Source: Acytostelium subglobosum LB1 (taxonomy: Eukaryota; Evosea; Eumycetozoa; Acytosteliales; Acytosteliaceae). From it: a stretch of DNA of 64,000 bases. The notes under the pieces are model-generated. The model was given only the letters and a program-made list of their open reading frames with translations, did not search any database and had not been told where the DNA came from. The first letter of the stretch is position 1; each line of letters opens with the position of its first letter. The stretch covers positions 372,001 to 436,000 of the forward strand of contig NW_012236513.1 in assembly GCF_000787575.1 (NCBI RefSeq), read 5' to 3'. The translations under genes and the position numbers were made by a program. Positions 23,694 to 35,677 of the stretch are shown here, piece after piece.

Positions 23694-26301
23694 TCACTCA
23701 TTCATTTGGTCCAATGACCCAAACTCGAAGCCAAGTATATGATGACTCTGACATAGGCCACCAGTGGCAGCAGTCATGCCAATCCATGCCTGGCCACCGG
23801 GTAGGTCAAGGAGTTGGGTGAGGTCCACAGACACATTAGTCAGCACAAAGTACGTGTCGTACCAGACTGACATGGTCTTGGCCGTGCCATTGTAGACGAT
23901 GACCACGTGGTGCACCTTGCCATCACTCATCGAGATGTTGCCAACGGGTGTGCAATGTGCCAGCGAGTAGCGATGATGACTGGAGTTCTTCTTCTCGCCA
24001 TTGCAATGAATGGAGATGTGGTTGCCATTGGGATCGTTGCATTGGTCTACTGAGGAGTATGTGTCAAACTCGACGGCAAGTGAGTTCTCAATGCCATCGT
24101 AGCCGAGGCCGCAGCCAGACTTGCCCATGATGTCCTCGCTGTGGTTCTGAACGACGAAGGCCATGCCATCGGCGCCAGACGTGCCAATGACAAAGCGTAT
24201 CCTGCACACGAATCCATTTGCGATGTTCTGTTTCTCGCGCAGCCAGAATGCACCCAACTGATCATTCATCTTTGGGGTCAGTTCGATCCTGTCCGTCAGT
24301 GCCTTGCAGCTTCCGAGTAGGCGCAGTCTTGACTGCACTACCTGGCCCTGTTCAAACTTGTAAATCAATGTGCCGACGGCAGGTGGTGCTCCCTTTTCAA
24401 CGGTTGTTTGGACATGGAGTGGCCTGCCAGGCGCGGACATGGACAGACCGGTTAGGCCTTGTCCCATCTCTCCACGTTCGGATCGCCACTCGGTTGATCC
24501 AGACTGGCGAGGCATTAGGTCGCTGCCCGCAGTGCTCCTGTTCTGACTCTGAGCCAACTCCATCAACTCAGCCTGCTCGCGAAGCTCCAAATGACTCCTT
24601 CGCTCTTGAGTGAATGGGGCACGCATCTTTTGATTGAGCTCCTGTATGAATTGTTGTAGCCATGACTCGTCCACCATTGTCCTTCGTGTCATCAACTCAT
24701 TCATCTTGGTGGTGTAACGTCTCGTGACATCAAACACACCGTCCACCTCGAATGCGAACACATAGGTCAACTTCTTGCCCCAGCCCGACTCGTACGTCAG
24801 TGGCCTATCGTACACTGGTTCACAACTATCACAATGTATCCATCTCTTATCCTTGTCGCTCCACACCTCTGTCCACACATGATCAGTCAAGTCCAAGATG
24901 TATCGCGATCTGTATCCAAGTGCTCGACAGAACAATGTGAATGTCTAGACATCCAGTAAGATGTTAAGTGAGTGCGTCATTCATTCAATCGATCAATCAT
25001 TCAATCAAACATACATTGGCCCATTCTCCACATCTTCCACGTCTGGTCTCGAGTAACTTGCCTGGATCGTTGAATCGAGGGAATCTTGTGTTGTGCTGGC
25101 TTGGACACTTGTAGAGCTCAGTGCGTCCAGCCTTGTAAAGTTGTTCTTCATTCGATGGTTGAGATGTGCCAACAAGGCTGGTTGGACTCTTGATCAAGTA
25201 GTAAGTCAGTCAGTCAATCAAACAAGTCATGGCACATGACTTTTCCACACTTACATTACAATGATCACAAGGTGGACAATCGACCCATTTGAAGAAAGTG
25301 GCCTTGAACCAGCTGAGCAACTCGCGGATCTGGTCCTCGCCCTTCTCGATGGGCTCACCCTTGCGGTTGAATAGGATGGTCTTGGGCACCAATGCCATTG
25401 CCTTTTGTTGTAGTGGTACATGCTCATAGTTCATAATAGAGCGATAGTTACTCCCCAGTATATCCTTGACACGTTGTTGCTGTTGTTGCTGCTGAGGACT
25501 AACGGATAGTGATGCTGCCATATGCTGGCGTTGTTGTTGTAGTAGCTGAATGGACAGATCTTTTAGCATGGAGTCTTTGGACTGAGTGGCGAGGTTGGTA
25601 ATTGAATCTGCACGCTCCTTGAACAGACATCGATCGGGTATCTCACAGCAACGGCAATAGAATGGAGATTGTTGTGGTGCTGGAACGATTCCTCCAGCAA
25701 AGCATGTTGTTGAACAAGCATAACATATTGTGTTTCCAGTGAGTACATCCCTGAACGCAGGCTGGGCAATGGCCTCTCTACCAACATATATCCTTGAGCA
25801 TTCAGACATCCATACTCCAAACTCAATGAACTGAGCAGGTTGTAGTACATGTGATTGAGGTTGAGCTATGACTGTGGCGGGCACTTGAGCTTGAGCAGCT
25901 GGAGTTGCTACTTGTTGTATTGAGGTGGAGGTTGAGGTTGAGGTAGCGGGTGGCACTTGAGGTGTCGGTTCAGCATCCTCTGCCTTGCCCATCACAATGA
26001 CCTTCTGGCCCTGTATGATGTGTTAGCCATTGTGACCTCAATATCCAAGTCCAAGTCCTGGCTAATGAATGACACATACATTCTTAATATCCATGTCCCT
26101 CAGTACGGCGTCATCTTTGAGTATTGATCCCTTTACAAGTCCTAGGATCTTCTGATTCTGTGGCGGTACCAATGTCAATGAATAGATAACAGCTCTCAAG
26201 TCCTCAATAGTTGAAGTCAGATCAATATCAACCTGATGCTTCTTATCCAAGTGATTGATCACTATACTTCTTAAACTACTATTACTATCTTGTTCACTCA
26301 T
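23694..26301 (-). CDS. ngly1: Peptide:N-glycanase with ubiquitin-like N-terminus and lectin-like C-terminus
   Basis: Four exons (26301-26080, 26010-25255, 25188-25015, 24944-23694), all phase 0, give 800 residues. The enzyme strips N-glycans from misfolded glycoproteins in the cytosol during ERAD. Domains in order: a ubiquitin-like fold (1-75); a Pro/Thr/Gln-rich linker; a Cys-rich block CYACSTTCF ... CRCC (about 140-170) that resembles part of a UBR box; the transglutaminase-like core (about 250-480) with CPPCDHC, RFPRFNDPGKLLETRRGRCGEWAN (catalytic Cys), DHVWTEVW (His) and WIHCDSCE (Asp); and from about 580 a beta-rich domain with GADGMAFVVQNH and LAVEFDTYSSVDQCNDPNGNH, which are L-type (legume) lectin motifs including the metal-site Asp/Asn. 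The second zinc CxxC of the core reads CPSQH, so one cysteine is replaced. A lectin-like tail has been reported for D. discoideum PNGase. Confidence 0.91.
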
Positions 26302-26547
26302 TGTATCTGTACATATATATATATATCCTTTTGGATTGAATGATTGGTTGAATGGATGAGGGAGCGAACCACTTTACTTTCAAAGACTGTCCCATAAATT
26401 AAGTGATGGTTCGGTATTACTTCCAAATTGGGTAGTCAACCACTTTATCATTATGAGTCACTCACTCACTCAACCAATGAATGAATGAATGAATGACCAT
26501 TCAATGTAGGATGAAACAGATAGATATAGATAAAGATATAATAACAT

Positions 26548-27627
26548 ATGGTCCAAGTGTTTGAAAGAATAAAGGATACATTCTCAAGCTCAGTGCATCA
26601 CGTCGCAAAAAGATGTGATAAACAGTCTACTTTGTACTTGGCTGTGACACAGGTCGACAAGCAATACATCAACAATGAAGCACTCAAAGGATTGTTCGAA
26701 ACATTGACACCAAAGCAGAAGAATGAAGTATATTACAAGGTATGGGAGTTGGGCAAGATGACCGACCCCTCAATCACAGGCGCTCATTGGGGCCAGGACA
26801 ACGTCTTCACAGACACACATCGTCTGGCAAACGCCATGCATCGACTGGGCCATCTAGGCATCGCTGGTCTGTTCCCACTCAAGTGTCTATCATTCAAGTT
26901 TGGCGAAGGTGGACTGGGTTCACAATACTTATCGCGAGGCGAGCGCCAAGGACAAGATCCCATCACTGGCTACATTGGATTGGTCAATGGCATGGGTATC
27001 AGCAATCTGGAACATGCTGGATGGGACATGCTATGGCTGTCCGACAGTCTGGCCGACGGAAACAATGTGCATTGCGTATATCACTCCACTCATCAGAAGT
27101 CCGCCACCGACGACTTTGGCGGCTTCGTCCAGGATGTGTTGCGCATGGCCGCCGTCAATGGAGGCAGCTACACCAAGACCTCCTACCTAGTGGCACAGCA
27201 ATGGATCGACTATTTGGACGCCAACCCGGGTAAGCACTTCCTGCAGGTTGGCGTATCCGAGGGCGCGGCACACACAAACGCCGCCATCCGTTTGATTATA
27301 CAGGCTGGTCGAGTCGACCTGCTCAGTCGTCTGCGCATCATTGCCATGTGTCCAGCCTACTTCATCTCGCCCGATGACTATGTGGACACTGGAATCCAGG
27401 TGCTGAACTTTGTCAAGATGGAGGACACGGTGATCAATCCATGGGGCAAGAACACGCATCACATTGGCAAGTGTCAACACATCGTGATCGTGCCCCATCT
27501 CACCAAAGAGGATTCGCCACACAACCAAACCAGCCAGGACTTCCGCACGGTTGTTCGTCCCTATCTCCAGAGATATATGTTTGATGGTGATCTCTATGAT
27601 AAGGTCGAACCCAACGTCGTTGTATAA
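26548..27627 (+). CDS. DUF687-like protein, possible transfer with Chlamydiae
   Basis: An intronless gene of 359 residues in a window where most genes have introns. There is no signal peptide or clear membrane span. The central and C-terminal parts (about 145-345) resemble the chlamydial DUF687 family as I remember it: a GYIGLVNGMG start, an NNVHCVYHSTH block, a tryptophan near QQWIDYLDANPG, then FLQVGVSEGAAHTNAAIRL, a GxSxGA nucleophile-elbow-like motif, and a late ending with a histidine-rich HLTKEDSPHNQTSQDF. The serine in GVSEGA and later Asp/His could form an alpha/beta-hydrolase-like site, but that is inference. It is divergent from PNGase and convergent with Arl5. An AATAAA lies just after the stop. 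Family resemblance is from memory and unverified. Confidence 0.62.
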   Translation: MVQVFERIKDTFSSSVHHVAKRCDKQSTLYLAVTQVDKQYINNEALKGLFETLTPKQKNEVYYKVWELGKMTDPSITGAHWGQDNVFTDTHRLANAMHRLGHLGIAGLFPLKCLSFKFGEGGLGSQYLSRGERQGQDPITGYIGLVNGMGISNLEHAGWDMLWLSDSLADGNNVHCVYHSTHQKSATDDFGGFVQDVLRMAAVNGGSYTKTSYLVAQQWIDYLDANPGKHFLQVGVSEGAAHTNAAIRLIIQAGRVDLLSRLRIIAMCPAYFISPDDYVDTGIQVLNFVKMEDTVINPWGKNTHHIGKCQHIVIVPHLTKEDSPHNQTSQDFRTVVRPYLQRYMFDGDLYDKVEPNVVV

Positions 27628-27694
27628 ATAAACATTGTATGTTTGTAGTTGTAGTTATAGCTTTGTTATCCAGAAGTGTCGTACTCGTCTTTAT

Positions 27695-28419
27695 TTATCC
27701 CTTGTTGATGTTGGACACGAGCCAATCCATTCCTTGCTCCAGTCCATCACCTGTCAATGCACAACATGCCTAATATGATTGATTGATTGATGTTAGTTAG
27801 TTGATTGATTGATTGATTGATTGATAGAGTGAGTGTCCATCATAACATACCTGAATATGCCAAGCGTGATCCTTTATCGTGTGCAAAGACAATAAGTTTG
27901 TCAACTCTGTTGCCGACATGGCTCCTTTCAAGTCCTGCTTGTTCGCGAACAACAATATAATCGACTTCTTCAAGTTCTGTTCAAAAGAGATGGTCACGTC
28001 GACGGGCATGGTTAGTCATGGTCTCGTGAGAGTGGAGTAGAGTAGATGATGATGAAGACGAGACATACCTCATGAGAGAGCATTTTAAATAGTTCTTCTT
28101 TGATGAGAGGCACACGCACCCTGTCGGTACTGTCGATCACTAATATTACAGCCTGGGTGTTCATGTAGTACTGGTTCCACGTGCTTCGCAACAGGTCTTG
28201 CCCGCCCAGATCCCACATCAGCAGCCTAATGTTCCTATATACAAACTCCTCGAGGTTGCTGCCTACGGTGGGCGTCGTCGACACCACCTCGTCCAACAGT
28301 AGCTTATAGAGCGTCGTCGTCTTTCCCGCTGCGTTCAATCCGATAATAATCACCTTGTACTCTGCATTATTGAACATCTTGTTCCACAGCTTTGCAAACA
28401 TTGACATTGACGCTCCCAT
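27695..28419 (-). CDS. arl5: ADP-ribosylation factor-like GTPase Arl5
   Basis: Three exons (28419-28069, 27976-27851, 27769-27695), all phase 0, give 183 residues. Arl5 acts at the trans-Golgi, recruiting GARP and other tethers. [14 protein letters not shown] is the P-loop, [10 protein letters not shown] switch [18 protein letters not shown] switch II, NKQDLKG the guanine-base motif and [17 protein letters not shown] the SAK-equivalent. The ending and WHIQACCALTG are diagnostic for Arl5 over Arl1 and Arf. Oddities: the P-loop has N-A-A where Arl5 usually has D-N-A, and the N-terminus [16 protein letters not shown] has Gly2 for myristoylation but is a few residues longer than animal Arl5. Confidence 0.93.
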
Positions 28420-28862
28420 CTTTTCTTATCTTGTCTTATTCTTTGAATGATTGATTGATTGAATGAACTTTGAATTGAAATGTCTGTGCTTGTTTGATAT
28501 TGAATGATATTGAACTTGCAACGTCGTCTTGTTTGTTTGATTGATTGATTGATTGAATGATACCTGTTACTGCTTGCTACATATACAACATATATATCAC
28601 ATGTATTATTTATTATGATGATTGATGAATGAATGATTGAGCATCACACTCTACAATCCTTCACAACCTCACACACACTTTGAAGAAGAACCCCATCCAT
28701 CCACTCTTCAAAGTCACACGCGCTCAAAGTTGGGAGATGAGTTACAAAAAAAGGGTCCACAAGGGTCAAGTCAACAACCTGGTCAAAGGAGTGGAATGAT
28801 TGATTGATTGTTTGTTTGATCGATCCACCATGTCCATTACTTCATGGCCATGGTAATGGTCT
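28420..28862. other. Intergenic spacer, no gene seen
   Basis: AT-rich spacer holding the Arl5 upstream region and the 3' end of the MGC protein gene. ATTG runs appear at 28450, 28540 and 28800, and there is an AAAAAAAGGG run at 28744. No coding frame seen. Confidence 0.45.
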
Positions 28863-29996
28863 TTAATCTTTATCTATAAAGTGTGTACTTGATGTTGGCT
28901 TTGTTGATGTTGTATTTGTACTATGTTGTTGTTGTAGTTGAGTCTGCGTTGATGATGATGATACGGTATTGTTAATAGATGTTGATGATGTTGATGGACT
29001 GACTGCGCCGGTGGCTGTGGTCTGACTCTCGGTGAACTCGATGTCATCGACCCATTTGCCAATGCGATCCACCGTCCAGTACTTGGGCGCCCAGACAAAG
29101 TTCTCCTCGGCAAGCTCTGACTCGGCGTACCATATTCCATTCTTTAGAACTGATCCGGCGCCTGGGAAAGCTGCATTGTTGGCAACAGCACTGGTGGGTG
29201 GACCAGCCTGTTGTTGTTGCTGCGCTGGGTTGTTGATTGGTTGTGTTGTGATTGGTGATGATGGTGTTGTTGTTGGTTTGATTTCTACAGGTTTGTTATT
29301 GATGTTGTTGCTATTTGTTACATTGTCATAGGCACTCGATGCTTGTGCATTACCCTTGCCATTGGGTACAATACTCTGTTGTTGTTGCTGCTGCGGCAGA
29401 GACTGCTGAGTCTGTGGCTGCAACTTTGACCCAGAGTTGTTGGAGGTCTTCAGGGCGGCCTTGGCCCCTGCGTCCATGGCCCCGAAGCTACCACTCAGGG
29501 ACTGTCTGGGCTGGCCTCCCTGACTCAACCTCAGTAGGCCACTGCCTGTTGGCGTTCCGCTGTTGACACTGATCGACGTGCGTTTGTGGTCTGTGTGTGT
29601 GTCGCTGCCAGCCATCGCCAGCACCGAGCCATCCTTGTTGGCCTGCAGCAACGAGGTCGTTGGCGTGATGTTCAGGTTGCTGTTGTTGCCTCCGGTGCTC
29701 GATACAATGTTGGAGGCCAAGTTGCCTGAGCTTCCGCCCGTCGTTGTGGTGGTGGTCGTGGTTGTGTGGTTGTCATGGTTGTGCGGCGGCGGCACCGCTG
29801 CTGCGCCCAGATTGTTGTGAGACTCTGCGACCAGATTGCTCTTGTTACTATTCGACAAGTTGGTACTGTGCACCAGCTTGAAGTTGCCCTCGGTCTCGCC
29901 ATGTTGCTGCTGTTGCTGCTGCTGCGCATGCTTTGTCTGCTTTGGCGCAGCTGTATCCTGTTTCCTACTCCTAGATAGTGATGGTCCACAGCCCAT
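28863..29996 (-). CDS. Low-complexity protein with predicted N-terminal lipidation (MGCGPS)
   Basis: A single exon of 377 residues. The N-terminus [12 protein letters not shown] has Gly2 for N-myristoylation and Cys3 for palmitoylation next to basic residues, so it should be held at the plasma membrane or an endomembrane. Most of the rest is Gln/Asn/Ser/Thr-rich and probably disordered. The only well-ordered part is about residues 283-325: [38 protein letters not shown], rich in Trp and acidic residues, which may be a short binding module. I do not recognise a family. Codon use in the conserved block is normal for the window. Opposite-strand frames here are shadows of the repeats. Confidence 0.7.
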   Translation of the reverse strand: MGCGPSLSRSRKQDTAAPKQTKHAQQQQQQQHGETEGNFKLVHSTNLSNSNKSNLVAESHNNLGAAAVPPPHNHDNHTTTTTTTTTGGSSGNLASNIVSSTGGNNSNLNITPTTSLLQANKDGSVLAMAGSDTHTDHKRTSISVNSGTPTGSGLLRLSQGGQPRQSLSGSFGAMDAGAKAALKTSNNSGSKLQPQTQQSLPQQQQQQSIVPNGKGNAQASSAYDNVTNSNNINNKPVEIKPTTTPSSPITTQPINNPAQQQQQAGPPTSAVANNAAFPGAGSVLKNGIWYAESELAEENFVWAPKYWTVDRIGKWVDDIEFTESQTTATGAVSPSTSSTSINNTVSSSSTQTQLQQQHSTNTTSTKPTSSTHFIDKD

Positions 29997-30982
29997 ATCT
30001 TTATGTTATCTTTCTTTATCTTTTCTCGTAGTATATGTAATTATTAACTATCTATCAATCTATCTATCTATCAATCTATCTATCTCTATCTATCACTTGT
30101 TTGTTCTATAGAGTTGGAGTTTGCCAACCCGATTGACTTGGTGCGTGTGTCAATCACTCTTACTCTCTCCTCTATTCTCCGACAACACAACATTAAAGTT
30201 TGTTGTGAGGATGATGATAGGGATGATGAGTTGATGGGATGATGAGATGATAGGTTTGATAAGATGAAAGAAGTGATGGGATGAATGATAAGTTGAAGTT
30301 ATATTGTGACTTATTGATTGATTGATTGATTGATGGTTATCCACACACGACTGTATCAACAATGTGCTCTCACATATCACTCGATGATTGTGTGTTTGGT
30401 GTGTTATTGTTGTTGTTGTTGTTGATTGTGTTGTTGTTGTTGTTTGTTCAACTCAACTCGTTCTATTGTTATTGTTTACTTTAATGTAACTTAAATATAT
30501 ACAAGTAAATAATTAATGATAATAATAATAATACAACAACCAACAAACTATTCGTGTAAAGTCTAAAGGCTCACAACAACAATAAAATATAATAATAATA
30601 AGATGTGGTTGGTTAGTTAGAGTTAATAGAGTAGAGTAGAGTGATGATGATGATGATTACAACTTTAGGAGTCAAACCTGTCCTTTTCAAACAACAACAC
30701 TTTGTAGGTCCAACCTGTCCAGGGCAAAGCAAGCCCACCTGCATTCAAGTCCCACTTTCACACTCAAATCTGGTAATTCAGTCCAATTCATCTCTCGATC
30801 GATTATTAGAATACTTGTACCCCAGTTATTCAATCAAAACTCACTTCTCAGAATAATACATTCAGTTCACATCTTTTGGACGACTAATATCATGTTGTTC
30901 AAGTTGAACTTTCATTCATTCTTGCGAACTTGAACAACACATTACCATACGACGACTCGACGACAAGGCGACACCACAATCA
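29997..30982. promoter_or_regulatory. Divergent upstream region, no gene seen
   Basis: Almost 1 kb between the divergent MGC-protein and RAD54B genes. It contains a TATC/TCTA run (30050-30095), an ATTG run (30313-30335), TTG repeats (30405-30440), AT-rich trinucleotide runs (30515-30600) and a short CCAACCTGTCC/AAACCTGTCC pair near 30675 and 30710. It should carry both promoters. Confidence 0.45.
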
Positions 30983-33900
30983 ATGAAGAAGTTTGTATCA
31001 CCTTATAAATCACCATCAACCACGACCGACAATGCATCAACAACTACAACAACGACAAAGTCAAAGTCATTGGCACCTACAACTACAACAAAGGCTGCAC
31101 CTTTAACAACAAAGAAACGTGATGATTCAGCACTCAAGGTAACGAGTGCACCAGTATACAATGACCAAAAGACTACATCGTCGATATCAAAGGGAGGCGA
31201 CGAAGACATTGAACTCTATTATAGAGTGATGTGGTGTAATGCTTCATCAAAGAAACATAAGACATACATGGATGGTGTATTGACAGTGTCACCAGCAAAG
31301 AAACTGAGCACTCTCTATGACTGCGAGACAAAGAAACCAATTGGAAAGACAACTACTCTGGCACCCGGCGACATAAAAGATGGCTTCAAGTCTACACTCT
31401 CATCCAAAGACATTGAGATTGTTGAATCAATCACTCTTAAAGAGTATCAACAACTCATTGGTATTGAGGCCCCAGACAAACAAGCATCTCCAGCAGTTGC
31501 CGCCGCGTCAACTTTGCCCAAGTCAAAGGTAGCGGCAACAGTAAAGCCATCAACATCAACAACAAAGACTACAACAACAGTTTCAAAAAAGGATAAAGAG
31601 AAGGAGAAGGAAAAAGAGACAACATCAAGCAATGATAAAGATGATATAGTCGATGACGAAGTATACTTCAAGGTTATGTGGTGTGCTGTATCCTCCAAGA
31701 AACACAAGACATATATGGATGGCGTCTTATCATTCTCATCATTAAAGAAGATGTCAATTCTCTATGATTGCGAAACAAAGAAGAGCATTGGAAGGTCATC
31801 ATCACTTGGCTCTGGAGAAGACATCAAGGAGGGCTTCAAAGCCACACTCTCCTCCAAAGAGATTGAGGTGGTCGAACCAATCACATCGAAGCAATATCAA
31901 CAGCTCATTGGTGATACACTACCCGCCTCAAGCGAACCAACAACAACCAGCACAACCACTACCTCATCATCATTCAAAGTCAAGGAGTTCAAGAAGCACA
32001 CCAATGCCACGGCTGAGGAGGTCGCGCCAAAGACTCTGACCGCACGACACGATCCAAATGCCCGCCCAATGCTCTTGTAATGTTCACACCTCCAGCGTCT
32101 GGAGTCGATTCAAATGGAACACCAGTCATTCATGTCGTCGTTGATCCACTCCTGTCCACACATCTGCGTCCACATCAGCGCAGAGGTGTACAATTTCTCT
32201 ACGAATGCGTTACTGGTGTTAGACATCAACATGGCAATGGCTGCATCCTAGCCGATCAAATGGGACTTGGAAAGACATTGATGACCATCACTACACTGTA
32301 CACACTTTTGAAACAGAGCCCTTCAGGACAACCATATATTCGAAAGGTGATCATCGTCACACCTGCTGGCTTGATTGGCAATTGGAAGAAGGAGATCAAG
32401 CGGTGGCTGGGCAGCGAGCGCATCAAGCCCTTCACACTCAACGACTCTGCGACGAAAAAGACAAGAGAGATGCTCGAGGAATTCAACACCTCCACAGTGC
32501 ATCCAGTGTTAATCATCAGCTACGATCAGTGCCGTCTGTTTGCATCCATTCTCGAGACGATGAGTTGTGGTCTGTTGGTATGTGACGAGGGACATCGCCT
32601 GAAGAACATGGAGTCTCAGACAACCCAGGCCATTGCCAGCATCAAGTCCAAGGCCAGGATCATCCTCTCTGGCACGCCAATACAGAACGACCTGATGGAG
32701 TTCCACACCTTGGTCGACTTTTGCAATCCAGGTGTACTTGGCAGTGCTGCACAGTTCAAGAAGGAGTTTGCCAACCCAATCATCAAAGGCAGAGAAGAGT
32801 CTTCCATCGAAGGATTGGCCAAGGCTGTCGAGGTATGTCATTATCGCTCAATCAATCATCAACATCACTTCTAACTGACATATACATCTATAGTTGGCCA
32901 AGATATCATCATCATTCATCTTGAGAAGGAAGTCAAATGTGATGGAAGAGTACCTTCCTTTGAAGAGCATCCATATTGTATTCTGCAAGTTGTCCGATCT
33001 TCAAACAAAGGTGTACAAGTGTATATTGGATGCCAATGGTGCATCCTCCACCACAAGTGCGCCAACATTATCAACGATCACCTCTTTGAAGAAGATATGC
33101 AACAGTCCTGCATTGGTATATGATGAGTACAAACAATTCCTTCCCAAAGACTACACGGACAAGACATGCATCAGTGGACACTCTGGCAAAATGTTGTTTA
33201 TTGAGCAGTTGCTACAGTGTCTCCAAAAGATTGGCGAGAAGGTAGTGCTTGTGTCCAACTTCACACAGACTCTGGACCTGTTTGAAGTGCTGCTCCAGCA
33301 AATGTCCATCCAATCATACAGGATTGATGGGCAGGTCAAGCCAACCGAGCGCCAGGACAGGGTCGACCGATTCAACGACCCAACAAACAAGACTCGTAAG
33401 TCTCTCCCACCTCACCCTGACTCGCTTCATTACTCGCTCACTCACTATCCACCTCAGATATCGTATTCCTATTGTCAGCCAAAGCAGGTGGTGTTGGACT
33501 AAACCTGATTGGTGCAAATCATATTGTGTTGTTCGATCCTGATTGGAACCCGGCCATTGATATCCAGGCAATGGAGAGGGTGTGGCGTGACGGCCAAACT
33601 CGTCCAGTATCAATCTATCGATTGATGAGCACTGGCACCATCGAAGAGAAGATCTATCAGCGACAGTTGGTCAAGGAGTCACTCTCAAACAGAGTGGTCG
33701 ATCATAGTCACCATGATAAGATGACATTCACGGACGAGGAGCTCAAAGACCTGTTCACATTGAACGACTTCACAACTGGCTGCGAGACACACGACCTGCT
33801 CGCTTGCAAGTGTGGCACACAGACAAAGAGTGTCACCAACAACCTCAGCCCCAAGGACAAGCGAGAGGCATTGATGAAGCTAGATCATCAGGCAAAGTGG

Positions 33901-34349
33901 CATCATTATGATAGTGTCTCCAATAATGCTCTAGTAAGTAATGAATGTCAACGCCTCGCGGACAAAGAACTAACCATCGTCAACTAAAGGGCAAGGTATT
34001 CGATATGGCCAAGTTCAACAATGTGTCATTCATCTTCAAGTCAAAGGAAAAGAAGAACAAGAGTGCAGAGCATGACGATGATATATCATTCGTGGCGATC
34101 GATTCAAACACATCACCATTCGACGACGATGATGGTGGTAGTGACGCTGTCCTCGAGGAGAAGCAGCAACAGAGTCATAAGCGATTGAAGAAGTCCAAGC
34201 CAACGACATCCAAAAACAGTGAAGAGGAGCTGGAAGAGGAGGAAGTAGAGTTCATCCCAGTGATGGGCAAGAAGCGAGCAGTGTCCACAACGACACGATC
34301 AGTATCAGATGATGATCAAGACGACATGTTGGATGACCTTGACTATTGA
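30983..34349 (+). CDS. rad54b: RAD54B/RDH54-type SNF2 DNA translocase, frame interrupted
   Basis: The gene runs through 30983-32832, 32894-33395, 33458-33933 and 33990-34349. The N-terminal frame closes with TAA at 32078-32080, and the helicase frame opens one base earlier in an overlapping TAATG (ATG at 32080). Residues on both sides (HDPNARPMLL, then FTPPASG ... VIHVVVDPLLSTHLRPHQ) are continuous in RAD54B. Helicase motifs: DQMGLGKT (I), IIVTPAGLIGNWKKE (Ia), LVCDEGHRLKN (II), LSGTPIQND (III), SAKAGGVGLNLIGANH (V) and VWRDGQTRPVSIYRL (VI). The N-terminal part holds two copies of the RAD54B N-domain (starting RVMWCNASSKKHKTYMDGVL and KVMWCAVSSKKHKTYMDGVL) where human RAD54B has one. It would remodel RAD51 or DMC1 filaments in recombination. 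The C-terminal tail is acidic and Lys-rich. Either sequencing error, a true frameshift or two proteins. Confidence 0.88.
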
Positions 34350-34412
34350 CATGTCATTGAATGAAAGAATGAATGAATGAACGAGTATGTGAATGTTTGT
34401 TTAGTCCAAATA

Positions 34413-35442
34413 TCAATCAGATGTCGCAATCGCTGGTTGTGTTGTCGTCGTTGATGTCGTAGTTGAGGATGTGGCGTGTGATTCAAGTCCTTCTGCCAAC
34501 TGTTTGAGTGCGACCAGTGTGGACGAGTTTGGATACTCGACAAAGTAGTTCATTCCCTTCTCAGAGCATGTAGTCAGCAGTGGATCGATGGGCAGCTTGC
34601 CCAAGAATGGCAGTGAGCACTGCTCTGCCAGCAATCTGCCTCCTTCAGATGAAAATATATTTGTACATTCCTATAGTTGTTGCCGCGTCAGTGTCAGTGT
34701 CTCGAAGGTCGCCGGCGTATCCTACCTATCAATACATACTGAGCAATGTGGACATACGTAACCACTCATGTTCTCCACGATACCAATGATGGGCAGTCCT
34801 ATCTTCTGACAGAAGCTGATCTCCTTGCGCACATCAGAGATTGATACACCTTGTGGTGTAGTGACTAGTACCGCACCATCTGGGTTATACTTTAACAACT
34901 CCTCAGTCACTGATATATGCTCGTCTGAAGTGCCTGGTGGTGTGTCTACAATCAGGTAGTCCAAGTCGCCCCAGCAAACATCCTGTATGAACTGCTTTAT
35001 CATTGCTATGATGGAAGGTGTCAGTCTTGCCCTTTGTGAATGTAGTATATTGTACATACAGTTCTTCTTTGGTCCACGCCATATAACAGGTGCGTCTCTG
35101 TCACCTAGTAGGAACTGTATAGAGATAACACCTAGTTTCTGAGTGCTGTCCGTGTACACAGGTATCCAACCTGCTGAACTCTTGTGTACTTCTTTTGAGT
35201 CCAATCCAAGCATCTTTGGTACAGAAGGGCCGCACAAGTCTACATCAAGCAATCCAACTCTCTTACCAATATGTGCTAGGTACATTGCCAAGTTTGTAGC
35301 AATCGTACTCTTTTGTTCGGGTGATAGCGAGGTCCGCAAGTTAGCCTCACTCAGATTCAATCAATCTATTATTCTCGAGACATACCTTTCCGACTCCTCC
35401 CTTACCGGACAACACCAATATCTTATGTTGTATTCTATCCAT
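34413..35442 (-). CDS. nubp2: NUBP2/CFD1 cytosolic Fe-S cluster assembly ATPase
   Basis: Four exons (35442-35386, 35309-35060, 35005-34740, 34670-34413) sum to 831 bases, 276 residues. NUBP2 (yeast Cfd1) pairs with NUBP1/Nbp35 as the scaffold of the cytosolic iron-sulfur assembly pathway. The 19-residue first exon ends exactly in the deviant Walker [17 protein letters not shown]. Further motifs are [52 protein letters not shown] and [17 protein letters not shown]. The paired cysteines CPHC, which hold the bridging cluster at the dimer face, are present. The N-terminus lacks the four-Cys ferredoxin-like extension of NUBP1, which fixes it as NUBP2. The Thr-rich tail is not conserved. Confidence 0.94.
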
Positions 35443-35677
35443 GGTGTATATATGATATAATATATAATCTCTATATCTAGATTATATATCAACTACTCGA
35501 CTTCAAATTAAAATGAACAAGACATTCGTCAACTTGGAAGTTTCGACTTTGATTCGAGAATGCAAGGAAACACGTCATTCCCTTCATCAAACAACAATTT
35601 GGAATTGGTCGATCAATCAATTAAATGACCAATCAATATTGATTATGGATATTATATATTCTTATCTATATTATTAT

